Of a DNA stretch of 64,000 bases, positions 54,906 through 63,649 are shown one piece after another (the first letter of the stretch is position 1; each line of letters begins with the position of its first letter). Made by a program: the position numbers and the translations under genes. The DNA is from Platanthera guangdongensis. Lineage: Eukaryota; Streptophyta; Magnoliopsida; Asparagales; Orchidaceae. The notes under the pieces are model-generated. The model had not been told where the DNA came from, made no database searches, and was given only the letters and a program-made list of their open reading frames with translations. The stretch is from positions 105,914,609 through 105,978,608 of the forward strand of contig CM077151.1 of NCBI GenBank assembly GCA_039583875.1, in the 5' to 3' direction.

Positions 54906-55557
54906 GAAATACAGTGGTTTTAATTAATTTGACACAGAGAAATTTCTTATTGTCTGCTACTAGAGCCGAGTTATCTCAGCTCTAACTATCTTCACAGCAG
55001 TAGTAAGATGTTCATTAATGAAAGGCTAACTCTGCTGGAAGTATCTCAGAAATCTATTTCTGAACTTGCTGTAGAAGACTGAAGATCAGATAGGTCTTTA
55101 GTTCTTCAAACAGCTACTAAACCTACAGAAGAATAAAGGGTCTTCTCTCTTTCTTTATCAGAAGTATTTCTAAACTTGCTGTAGCTGAAGAAAAATGCTA
55201 CAGCTAACTGAACTTTTAGATCTGCTGATCAACTTCAAGCTTTTTCCCGACAGCAATGGAGAGGAAGATGAAGTGCAGCCGCTCTTTTTCTTTTTGAAAC
55301 ACAACCCTAAAAGTTGAGTTCAACATCCAGTAGCTGCCCCTTTATATCTTCTACCGATTAACGGCTCCAAGAAGTAATGGGGACTACCTGCAGCTGACAA
55401 TTGTACCTCGCTTTAATTGAAGAATACATGCAATAGATCACCGACAGTATTTGTCGTGTTCTGTAGCTTTCCCGCACTTGATTTGAACTCTGTTCACTTT
55501 ATCAACTTTGGCTAACGTCATCAGATTATGGACTTAGCCAATTTCTCAAATTCACTC

Positions 55558-56200
55558 CAAGCATTGAGTGCGTTGAGTGAACAAGTTTCACTCAATGCAA
55601 AGACCCTTAGTCATCTGGCTGAGTCATTCTGCAATATAGGCGTTGAGAGCGTTGAGGGAAGTGGCTTCACTCAACGCTTTTATACTTTATCATTTCTTCA
55701 CCTGTTTGAAGGCGTTGAGTGAGCTGACCTCACTCAATGCTTTCTGCTTTAGCCTGTCTTCTTTATTGGGCGTTGAGTGAACTGGCTTCACTCAACACTT
55801 TTGGACTTAGTCGATTTCTATGTTCTTTTTAGGCTTTGACTACAGGAGTAAGACTCAATGCTTTTTCTTTGGCGTTGAGTGAACTGTGGTCACTCTATGC
55901 TTCTAGACTTTGTCAAATATTCAACCCTCCAATACTTAGGCATTGACAGATTCTGTTATACACGATGATTCTTGATATATGGTGTTGAGTGAGCTATAAT
56001 CACTCAACGTCTGTGAACTTAGTCGCAGAATAGCCTTGCACTGCATGGCTTTGACTGTCCATAACTTCATTCAGGTCTTTGTGGGATTTGGCGTTGAGTG
56101 AACTGACTTCACTCAATGCCCGTGGACTTAGGCAATTTCCAACGTATCCAGCATCTTCCCTTGCATCTGTCATTTAGTGAACTGGATTCACTCAACGCCT
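55558..56200 (-). repeat. TTGAGTGAA/TTCACTCAA palindrome array of G
   Basis: Eight units with variable centres (actggc, gctgacc, actgtgg, gctataa) but conserved arms, each preceded by gc and followed by gc, and trailed by a gactta/gactt phrase as in F. Confidence 0.88.
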
Positions 56201-56894
56201 GTGAACTTAGACATATTTTTGTCTCTCCACTTCTTTACTTTGTGACCACCTGTCACATCACTTGGAACACTTGTCCTAACAATGTTATAATGGCTAACCT
56301 GCATGAATGAACTTAAGCATACATCAAATACAACTTTGTGTATGACATTGATATGATTGACTTCTTCAAATCTAGGATATTTTGGATAATGGACCCAACA
56401 ATCTCACCCTATTTGAAGAAGTCAAAACCCTCAATTAAATTAGTCAATGACATACACTAACATATGCAACAATAAAATATTAATTTGGAAAACATATAAC
56501 AAGAGAACAAGTTATAGTTACCACACTTCCTTGTCTGCAAGGCATACCTGGTTCTGCTCCCCCTTAATTGCTGCTATCACTTATATGCACACCTGCTCCT
56601 GCTCCCCCTTAATTACTGCTACTACTTATATGTTTCTCACATATCCTTGGCTAGTATCTGATACACTTATCTTGAAAGTCCACCTAGTGTCAACTACCTT
56701 CACCTATGGGGGGGGGGGGGAATAAGTGACGTGAAGCGTTTTTGCGGAATTTAAAATTGTACCTGCACAAGAAAACAAAACAGTACAGCAAAGAACGTAC
56801 ACAAGCAATTTATAGTGGTTCCCCGATTTGGGTACATCCACTTTCCCCCTTCGACCTATCTCCCAACAAGGGACGACTCGGTCACTTCACCAAT

Positions 56895-57008
56895 AGGATT
56901 GAAATCCAATCCTTGCACTATCGGAAGGAACCCTTCCACACGTAGGAGTCACCACTCCCACAACACGGGTTGCACCCAACCCTTACAACTAGGAACCAAC
57001 GTTCCTTT
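56895..57008 (-). repeat. Hairpin train of E
   Basis: Five adjacent stem-loops with different stems: GATTG/CAATC, GGAAGG/CCTTCC, GGAGT/ACTCC, GGGTTG/CAACCC, GGAAC/GTTCC. The connector ccttacaactagg is recognisably the cctacaactcagg of B. Repeated in the 5' LTR (63873-63986). Confidence 0.82.
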
Positions 57009-57542
57009 ACAACAAAAATGAACTAGAATGTACAAGAAATACAAACAACTTTTGGAGACTAAGGTGTCCCTCTTCGTTCGATGACGTGTTCTTGAAATCA
57101 ACGAAGAGTCCACAGCCCTAGATCTCTCTTGGAGAGAATCTCCCCGGAACCGGCGGAGGCAAGAAGGGCGGCGGCTTGGTTCTCGGGATCGGCGGCGACG
57201 ACGGTGTGCGGCTGCTGTACTTTGGAGATTCTAACTTCGTAGCAAAGCTAGCAAGGTCTTCCAACGGTCACACTAGGATCGATCGTCTCGATCGATTCGG
57301 ACGGGGAAGGTTTTCCCGATCAACAAATCAAGAGACAAAGGATCTCTGGTTAGACGCGTGAGACGCTATGCTTGGCTAAGCTTCTGTCGCCGGGAGATCT
57401 GGAGGAAACCACGATCAAACGGCCGGCGATCGACTTGCACGAGCGGCGACGGCGGCGGAGCAGGTATCGCGATGTAGGTCTAGGTCGGCGGCTCGGCTTT
57501 TTCAAATCTTCTTCGCTATGTTACTGTTCAAAAATACGCGTG

Positions 57543-57550
57543 TATTTATA
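57543..57550 (-). promoter_or_regulatory. TATA box of the E 3' LTR
   Basis: tatttata, reading tataaata on the minus strand, between the palindrome array (upstream) and the hairpin train (downstream). Confidence 0.65.
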
Positions 57551-57669
57551 CAGTAAAATACTCTTTTATGACCGTTATGGGTCCCACCTGAAGAAACCCT
57601 AAAAGCGGTTCAAAATAGAGCCTTAACATTTGATCCGGTCCAGTGGGATCCAGAAAATTGCCCAAGTCA

Positions 57670-57935
57670 AAATCGGCGAGAATCGAAGGTGATTCCCGTC
57701 GAATCGGCGAGAATCAGCAGGTGATTCTCGACGATTCGGCGAGAATCACTAGTGATTCTCGCCGAATCACTTGATGATTCTCGACGATTATGACTTAGCG
57801 CCAGATTTGCACGCTTTGATGTAGCCGAATAGAGATGGCGAGAATCAGCTAGTGATTCTCGACGATTCGGCGAGAATCACTAGTGATTCTCGCCGAATCG
57901 GCGAGAATCACTTGGTGATTCTCGTCGAATAATAG
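57670..57935 (-). repeat. GGCGAGAATC palindrome array of E
   Basis: Half-sites ggcgagaatc / gattctcgcc around centres such as actagt. Two are perfect long palindromes: 57733-57768 (36 bp) and 57863-57900 (38 bp). About a dozen half-sites in 265 bp. Confidence 0.93.
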
Positions 57936-58265
57936 TTGGATGATTTTTCGTCTTTCCTCCTCTGAGCTGCTCTTTGACTCATCCTTGCTCCTTGTCTGCT
58001 CTTGCAATATCACAGCCATGTACTTGAAAATAAGTACACTCCAATAGAGAGAGTACACGCAGGACAACACACTGATCTGCTCAACGAGGGATTACGTCGT
58101 GCAGACCCGTGTATATTGACCTACTGCACCCTGACATTGGAGTGCACTTAGCATGGATTAACTGCATGCACAACTTAAAAGGTTTCATCAAATACATTGT
58201 GAATTCATCTTAGCTTGACAGGAGGCTTCGTCAAATCCGGGTAATTGTGGATACATTACCCAACA

Positions 58266-58281
58266 ATCTCCCCCTATTTGA
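58266..58281 (-). other. Polypurine tract of element E
   Basis: atctccccctatttga, adjoining the 3' LTR. Confidence 0.88.
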
Positions 58282-58406
58282 CGAAGCCAAAATCCTACTA
58301 GCTAAGATGAATGCCACCATCCAGATAATATATACATCATATAGAATTTAAAAATGCGGCACAAGGAAATAGAGACAAACAGATCAAAGCTTGAGTCAAT
58401 AATAAA

Positions 58407-58409
<3 letters not shown>

Positions 58410-58491
<82 letters not shown>
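58410..58491. repeat. (TA)n microsatellite
   Basis: About 41 uninterrupted TA dinucleotides between the polypurine tract and the ORF3 end of E. Confidence 0.97.
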
Positions 58492-58494
<3 letters not shown>

Positions 58495-58564
58495 AAGATT
58501 GTTCATATAACAATAAGAAAAGATAGAAGTGTTCATGAGACAATGACAAGCTATAAATTTTTGT

Positions 58565-60082
58565 CTATTGATCTTTGGCTAGGTCATCCTTATGTTTTTG
58601 AGCCAAAAACTTCTTTCTTTGCCTCTCAACGTACTCCTTGGGCTTTGGATAGTATCTGGGAGGAGGAGCTTTATCTGCCGCAGTGTTGGTCCTGAAGAAG
58701 ATGTTCTGTTTAGCTTCATATGTCTTGTGCAGCTCCCACTCATGCTGGCTGTATACGTCGTTCCGATTGATTTCCCCTTTTTCTTGTAGCCAGAATGTGT
58801 CCAAGATGATACTCTTTGATACTGTACTCCACCTTTCGTTCCTTACTTCCTCCTCCTTCAATCTGATTCTCTTTTCAGCTTGCGTTTCCTTTGATGTCCC
58901 TTCTTGAGATTTTCTGTTGTCCCTAGCTTTTGCTAGGGCTCCTTGGTCAAATATTGCCATCAGTTTTGCCTTGGAGGTGGCCCTAGCAGCCCTATGAGCA
59001 TCAGCTTCACTTAAATGAACTTCTTCAGCACTGGCTCCCTCATCAGCCGCAGTATTAATTTCAGGAGCAGGAGTACCCTCAGGATTTTCAGGGATGTTAG
59101 AGCCTAACGCTTGTTTGAGCATCCACCAGCAACTGTCATAAACATATGTGTTTGACTGCTCAAAGTTTTTGATTATGATTTCTTGAAGCTCGGCCATCTT
59201 AGCTGTATATTCTTTCTCCCCCTTTTTGGCTTCGACTGCAATGGAGTTTGCATAAGAATGCAGTGACTCATCAATGTGCTTTGTAGTCCTGGAGAACTCG
59301 GTAACCAAGGCTTGTTGATTGCTGTTAAGAGTCACCATATTGCCATCAAACTTTTGAATGTTATTTGCTACGACATGAGCATTCTGATTTACTATTGAGA
59401 GAGTATCGGTGTTCCTTTTTAATCCGTCCATAAGAAGAGTTACAGCTTGGCCGGCCGCTGTATACTTGTCTTCAAACTTCTTTTCCATCACATCCAGTTT
59501 GTGATTGATCTCCATCACGTTCTTGAGCATGAGATTCTCAGATTTCTTAATTCTTTTTAACATTTGATTTTGAGTTTTCTCAAAAGATGCTTTGAGCTCA
59601 TCCACGATACCTTGAATAACATTCACGGTGTGATTGGCTAGATCAGCTCGTAGTGGATGATCCTGAGGCATGCCTTGGCCTTGCTCTTCAGCAGATGCAC
59701 TTGTAGAGCTGGACACTAGCACAGTCCCTAAGGGGGGAGTACTTGCAGCCTCAGTAGATTTCTTGGAAGTACTTAGCAGTCTCTGCTGAGAGGACTCCCC
59801 CTCCACTGTTGCACCAATGTTCTCAGGAACGATCTCAGGAGCGTGCTTGTCAAATGGAACTTCAGTGATGTCCTGAGGCTCCAATGCTTCCTGTCCCACA
59901 TTTCCTTCTTCCTCATCTTCATCATCCATGAGATCATTCTCAGCTGCATCATCTTTCAAACCTCCCTCATCATTTTCCTCTACATTACCTTCGGCTCCTA
60001 GATCATGCACGTTCAGGGCCTCCTCATTTTCCATCACAGCTTCACTTTCTTCTTGTATATCCGCAACTGCATCTCTGGCTAT
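58565..60082 (-). CDS. ORF3, C-terminal coiled-coil part of element E
   Basis: 490 codons from ATG 60037; the frame is open from 60082. Acidic start (NDLMDDEDEEEGNVGQEALE), then a long helical, coiled-coil-like middle (FEKTQNQMLKRIKKSENLML, VMEINHKLDVMEKKFEDKY) and a basic C-terminus (YYPKPKEYVERQRKKFLAQK) that matches the end of ORF3 of B (KYFPKPYHYFERQKIKAEEQ). Same frame as the upstream ORF3 part, from which TAG codons at 60236-60238 and 60083-60085 separate it. No signal peptide or membrane helix. Could be a separate protein or the second half of a split ORF3. Confidence 0.75.
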   Translation of the reverse strand: MARDAVADIQEESEAVMENEEALNVHDLGAEGNVEENDEGGLKDDAAENDLMDDEDEEEGNVGQEALEPQDITEVPFDKHAPEIVPENIGATVEGESSQQRLLSTSKKSTEAASTPPLGTVLVSSSTSASAEEQGQGMPQDHPLRADLANHTVNVIQGIVDELKASFEKTQNQMLKRIKKSENLMLKNVMEINHKLDVMEKKFEDKYTAAGQAVTLLMDGLKRNTDTLSIVNQNAHVVANNIQKFDGNMVTLNSNQQALVTEFSRTTKHIDESLHSYANSIAVEAKKGEKEYTAKMAELQEIIIKNFEQSNTYVYDSCWWMLKQALGSNIPENPEGTPAPEINTAADEGASAEEVHLSEADAHRAARATSKAKLMAIFDQGALAKARDNRKSQEGTSKETQAEKRIRLKEEEVRNERWSTVSKSIILDTFWLQEKGEINRNDVYSQHEWELHKTYEAKQNIFFRTNTAADKAPPPRYYPKPKEYVERQRKKFLAQKHKDDLAKDQ

Positions 60083-60238
60083 CTAAGAGATGTCAGATAA
60101 GATATTAGCAGAAGAGGGTAGAGGCTCCCCCTCAATTCCTGCAGTCAGTGCATCAGGAATTTCACTGGGGATAACCAAGGAGTCAGCTACAGTTCCGTCC
60201 TCGGCAGGAGATTCTTCTTGTTCTTCTACCATGGCAGC

Positions 60239-60934
60239 CTACCCGATGCGTCTCTCCCATCTGTCAAATACGCTCGAGTCCATTTTCTTCAAATAATGCA
60301 GTGGAACTCCTTTACTCATGTCAAATCTATCTCCGTTTAACTGATTGAGATATAGGCTGATAATTCTTCCAAAACTTGGAGATCTGAGAGTGTCCTTTAT
60401 CTTCTCAAAAATCAATGCCCCCCAGTTGAATCTCTTTTTGCAGACAATTGCCACAAGGATCTTGAACATGTCCGCAGAGATGTGGTCATGAGAGCCCGGT
60501 TTGCATATGAGTACTTTCCCAATGATGTCTGACAGAAGTTTCCCCTCCTCATTCATAACCTTTCGCTTTATCGATCTAGTTCCTCGAGCGAGTCCACAGA
60601 ATAATAATGTCCTGGTTTTATCCTGTTCCTCCAGATAATCCTCGTCCGCAGAGCTAGTGAGCTGCAAGTATTGGGTCAGCTTGCTTGCAGACATCTTGAT
60701 CTTTGCCCCTGCAACCTTACTCTTGATGAGAGAGTCTTCATTCCGGAGTTTGGCGGTTGCGAAGAACTCCATCACTTCCTTGTCCAAGATTTTGCAGGGG
60801 TGCTCCAGTATGAAGGAGAGTCCAGCCTCTTCAAGCATGATGATGATGTTTCTGAATTCATCAGAAGCATGTGAGAACCCTGTTCGTACCAACTCACATC
60901 CAGTGACCAGGCCGGCGGTTGTCCTTGGAGCCAT
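60239..60934 (-). CDS. ORF3, N-terminal domain of element E (231 aa)
   Basis: ATG 60934 (MAPRTTAGLVTGCELVRTGF). Shares SDIIGKVLICKPGSHDHISA, NWGALIFEKIKDTLRSPSFGRIISLYLN and FDRWERR with ORF3 of A, B and C, the domain annotated in plants as putative transposon protein. Ends with TAG right after FDRWERRIG, the boundary at which B also has a stop. MVEEQEESP follows three codons later in frame. The function of this domain is not established; its conservation in four elements shows selection in the lineage's past. Confidence 0.78.
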   Translation of the reverse strand: MAPRTTAGLVTGCELVRTGFSHASDEFRNIIIMLEEAGLSFILEHPCKILDKEVMEFFATAKLRNEDSLIKSKVAGAKIKMSASKLTQYLQLTSSADEDYLEEQDKTRTLLFCGLARGTRSIKRKVMNEEGKLLSDIIGKVLICKPGSHDHISADMFKILVAIVCKKRFNWGALIFEKIKDTLRSPSFGRIISLYLNQLNGDRFDMSKGVPLHYLKKMDSSVFDRWERRIG

Positions 60935-61997
60935 TGCAAGACTGAAATCCCAAGACTACGCCTAATCAGAAATCAAGAGGGAAGCTACACTAACAGTAAG
61001 TCACTGTAAGGGTGAGAAAGTGTTTACCCAAGAGCGTAGAAGGAGAGAATCGACGGAAACGACGGGAAACCGGAAGAAGATCGCGACTTTGGTCGATCGA
61101 ACCCGCCGAGACTTGGACGAGCGCCCTGGACGCGAGAGGAGTGATCTACGGAGGGAAGAATCGGCGAGTTGCCTGCTTGATATCAACGGAAGAAAAGGCG
61201 GGATTCCTGCGGTTGTCGACGGAAGGGGAATAATCGGCGAGTTTCCTTCGGCGAGTTGCCTTCGGTGAGTTTCCTGCGGAATATGAAGGGTCGGCGGGAT
61301 TCCTGTGCGATATCGACCGGTTTAGCAGGGTTTTAACGGGGTTTCCATGTGAAGAGCGAGATGCTAAGGATCGGCGGAAGTTTGTCTAAGTCGAAATCGA
61401 AGGGATTCTTTAATAGGAATCTACGGGTTAAGAGGCATGCAGGATTCTCGAAGTCTTGTGATATCAAGACAATTTTAAAAATCTTCTAAGTATATACATA
61501 TTTCTTAATGCCAATCTATTTAGGGTTTGAACCGGGCTTTTCCATACATTTCTTGATGTCAATTGTAAGTTGTAGTGATTTCCAATGACTTGTCTTCGTT
61601 AGTTTTCAGTTAACTGATTTACGCCTGTATATGTTAGTTCTCGAATCTACCAGTGGAATTACAAATAAATCTTTATTGATGTATCTAAGGTTTATGTTTA
61701 CCGTGTTAACTTATCCTTAGGTGTACACACATATATGTGTATATATATATAAATATATATATATATGTAAATGTCGATACAATATGACTCAAGTTTTGGA
61801 GCTGATCAAAAATACCTGGGATTATGAGAGTTATCATTTAGCCCCTCTGGTTAAAACATATCAGGTGCTCAATGTGAGTATGCCAATGTAGATATCACTT
61901 CTGTTATTCCAGATGCTTGTTCCAATTCAGTCTTGAAACCTCTACTGTCTAGTTCCCATCATATTTACGGGAACCTAGACTACCCTGCAAAAGAGAG
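60935..61997 (-). other. Spacer in place of pol, element E
   Basis: No copia protease, integrase, RT or RNase H motif in any frame. 61030-61380 holds the CGGCGAG cluster. 61440-61780 is A+T-rich with a small (TA)-rich tract (61738-61765). 61780-61990 is unassigned. Confidence 0.8.
61030..61380 (-). repeat. CGGCGAG cluster upstream of ORF3 of E
   Basis: aatcggcgagttgcctg, aatcggcgagtttcc, ttcggcgagttgcc, ttcggtgagtttcc, gggtcggcgggattcc and gatcggcggaag in 350 bp. The motif is the half-site of E's U3 palindromes, here mostly in one orientation. Confidence 0.78.
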
Positions 61998-63575
61998 TTA
62001 CCTTACCTTAGGAACCCAATACATATTGGGTCCTAGGTTCTTGTTAGCATAAACACTCGAATGCCTTCCCTCAGAAATCCTGTCAGAAAGACTACCTCTG
62101 CCCAGAAGATGTGGATAGGCCCTTGCCCTTGACACAGAGGGGTTGTGCCAACAGTCTATGGCAAAGTGTCCCACCTTGTCACAGCACCAACACGTGTGAA
62201 TGTTGTATCTCCGTTTCTGACCTGATCCAGTGACTGAGGTAGTCATGAGCCTAGGTCCAAACGGGATAGATCTGGATCTGCTCCCAAAATTGCCTCTTCC
62301 ACCGTGACACATGGAAGGGTGGAAGGAATGCATGTAGTGAGCGTCATGAGGCCTGGGAGGTGGTGCCTTCCTTTCAGTCAGCCCCCTTCCTGAGGCCCCA
62401 TGAGAACTTACTGCATGACTTCTAACCTCCCTTTCCTGTGTCCTTGGGTGGAGAGAAGCGTTCTGAGAGCTGATACCAGCAGATTCCTGCCGAGTAGGGG
62501 CAGTGGCCGAGAATACAAAGGGCTCAGAATGAGCCTTAGGTATTCTCTCATGGGTGGCCATGACAGCCCGTGCACTATGAGTGTCTCCACATGAGGACAG
62601 ATCACCCTTGCAGTGACCACGATTGTTCCTGTGATCATACCTGAAGGCATGATGAGTACCCTTCCTGCCTGGAGTGGGGGGTCGGTATACCGTTTCCCCA
62701 TTTCTCCATGAATTGATAATTCGGGAGATCCACCCATTTTCTTCCTTTCTCTTCATAGCATCAACCTTGGAAAAGTTGGATACTATCCTTTTCTCATTCT
62801 CTAGACTACACTCTAGATCTGAGATTTTAGAGTCCTTGACCTTGTTGGATGCCAATTGGAGAACCAACAAGATCTTCAGCCGAGCAATCTCCTGAGCTCG
62901 CTCCTCAACAAGTAGGTTGCTTTTCTGAAGGGCTCTCTTCAGGGAATCAAGATTTTCTGAAGGGAAACAGTTCCTGTCTTCAGGAACTTCAAGAGAGAAG
63001 GGGCAAGATGAAGAAGTTACCTGCTCTTCAGAGTTATTGTCACTAGCGCCAGAGACCGTTGTGTCAGCCTCATCAGAACTGCTTTCTTCAATTTCTTCTT
63101 CAGTCTCTGACATGGACACTGGAGCTCTGATGCTGTCCGATTGATCCTTGCCTTCATCTTCAGAGGCGAGGACCCCCACATAGGCTTCATCCTCTTGCTG
63201 ACAGCGGATCCCTGCTTTCTTTGATCCTCCCATCAGCTCTGAGATGGTTACCCACATAAATTTGGCCGTCTCACATTTTTCCAATCTAGATCGAGAAGGT
63301 CCAGACCAGACATCCATGATGATCTGACGAATCATCTTGTCCAGGTTAAATAATGAGAGTTCAGTCTCTAACATCTCAGTAATACCCTTGGGGATTGGGA
63401 TATCCTTTCCAGAGCTGGAGGTCTTCATAGGAATGAAGGGACCCTCTTCTAAGATGAGAGATGATTGAGGATCGATAGCCTCCAGGTAATAGGATACTCT
63501 CATCTTCCAAACGGGATAATACTCCTTAGTGCACGTGGGAAGTCTTAGTGGAGAGATCCCATGATCCAGCTCCAT
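61998..63575 (-). CDS. gag: gag of element E, internally deleted (525 aa)
   Basis: ATG 63575 (MELDHGISPLRLPTCTKEYY). Residues 1-~125 are the N-half of the copia capsid (YPVWKMRVSYYLEAID, CETAKFMWVTISELMGGSKK). Then the C-half of the capsid and the first zinc knuckle, present in A and B, are missing, and the sequence joins the acidic segment (EDEAYVGVLASEDEGKDQS). A coiled coil (RAQEIARLKILLVLQLASNK), a Gly/His/Arg-rich part and an intact second knuckle CWCCDKVGHFAIDC (about 62180) follow, ending GPNMYWVPKVR. The frame is open throughout, so the deletion kept or was selected in frame. Half a capsid core is unlikely to assemble alone; it may co-assemble. Confidence 0.85.
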   Translation of the reverse strand: MELDHGISPLRLPTCTKEYYPVWKMRVSYYLEAIDPQSSLILEEGPFIPMKTSSSGKDIPIPKGITEMLETELSLFNLDKMIRQIIMDVWSGPSRSRLEKCETAKFMWVTISELMGGSKKAGIRCQQEDEAYVGVLASEDEGKDQSDSIRAPVSMSETEEEIEESSSDEADTTVSGASDNNSEEQVTSSSCPFSLEVPEDRNCFPSENLDSLKRALQKSNLLVEERAQEIARLKILLVLQLASNKVKDSKISDLECSLENEKRIVSNFSKVDAMKRKEENGWISRIINSWRNGETVYRPPTPGRKGTHHAFRYDHRNNRGHCKGDLSSCGDTHSARAVMATHERIPKAHSEPFVFSATAPTRQESAGISSQNASLHPRTQEREVRSHAVSSHGASGRGLTERKAPPPRPHDAHYMHSFHPSMCHGGRGNFGSRSRSIPFGPRLMTTSVTGSGQKRRYNIHTCWCCDKVGHFAIDCWHNPSVSRARAYPHLLGRGSLSDRISEGRHSSVYANKNLGPNMYWVPKVR

Positions 63576-63634
63576 GCTTTTGACACAGGTGGCAGGATTC
63601 TACTCAAGGTGTTAACCTTTTTGATGAGAAATCT

Positions 63635-63647
63635 CCCTCTGATACCA
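63635..63647 (-). other. Primer-binding site of element E
   Basis: ccctctgatacca on the + strand, TGGTATCAGAGGG on the coding strand; initiator Met-tRNA type, next to the LTR end at 63650. Confidence 0.88.
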
Positions 63648-63649
63648 CT

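Larger units (their letters stand above)
54202..56400 (-). repeat. 3' LTR of element G (2199 bp)
   Basis: Contains the most extended hairpin train (54430-54905) and eight TTGAGTGAA palindromes (55558-56200). TATA-like ctttatatc at about 55338-55346 lies between them. Confidence 0.85.
54202..56672 (-). mobile_element. Sirevirus G: 3' LTR and start of its interior
   Basis: LTR 54202-56400 (TGAAAGTCTTT...ATGGACCCAACA), polypurine tract 56401-56416 (atctcaccctatttga), then 256 bp of non-coding interior (56417-56672) before element E interrupts it. The rest of G should lie beyond 64000. Inserted into or next to F, of the same lineage. Confidence 0.8.
56673..58265 (-). repeat. 3' LTR of element E (1593 bp)
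   Basis: TGAAAGTCCACC...CATTACCCAACA. 13-G run at 56708-56720 between CACCTA and TAAGTG; hairpin train 56895-57008; TATA box tatttata (tataaata on minus) at 57543-57550; palindromes 57670-57935. Confidence 0.93.

Noticed and set aside
58302..58695. Tyr-Ile repeat peptides
   Set aside because: Shadow of the (TA)n microsatellite at 58410-58491.
60935..61997. Degraded pol remnant in E
   Set aside because: No LDSG, DDYSR, PQQNG, YVDD or SDAD-like motif in any frame; the spacer is repeats and A+T-rich sequence.
62015..62040. 22-bp intron between gag and the pol position in E (AAG|GTAAGG...TTTTGCAG)
   Set aside because: Far below the minimum plant intron length; kept only as an acceptor-like motif in a finding.
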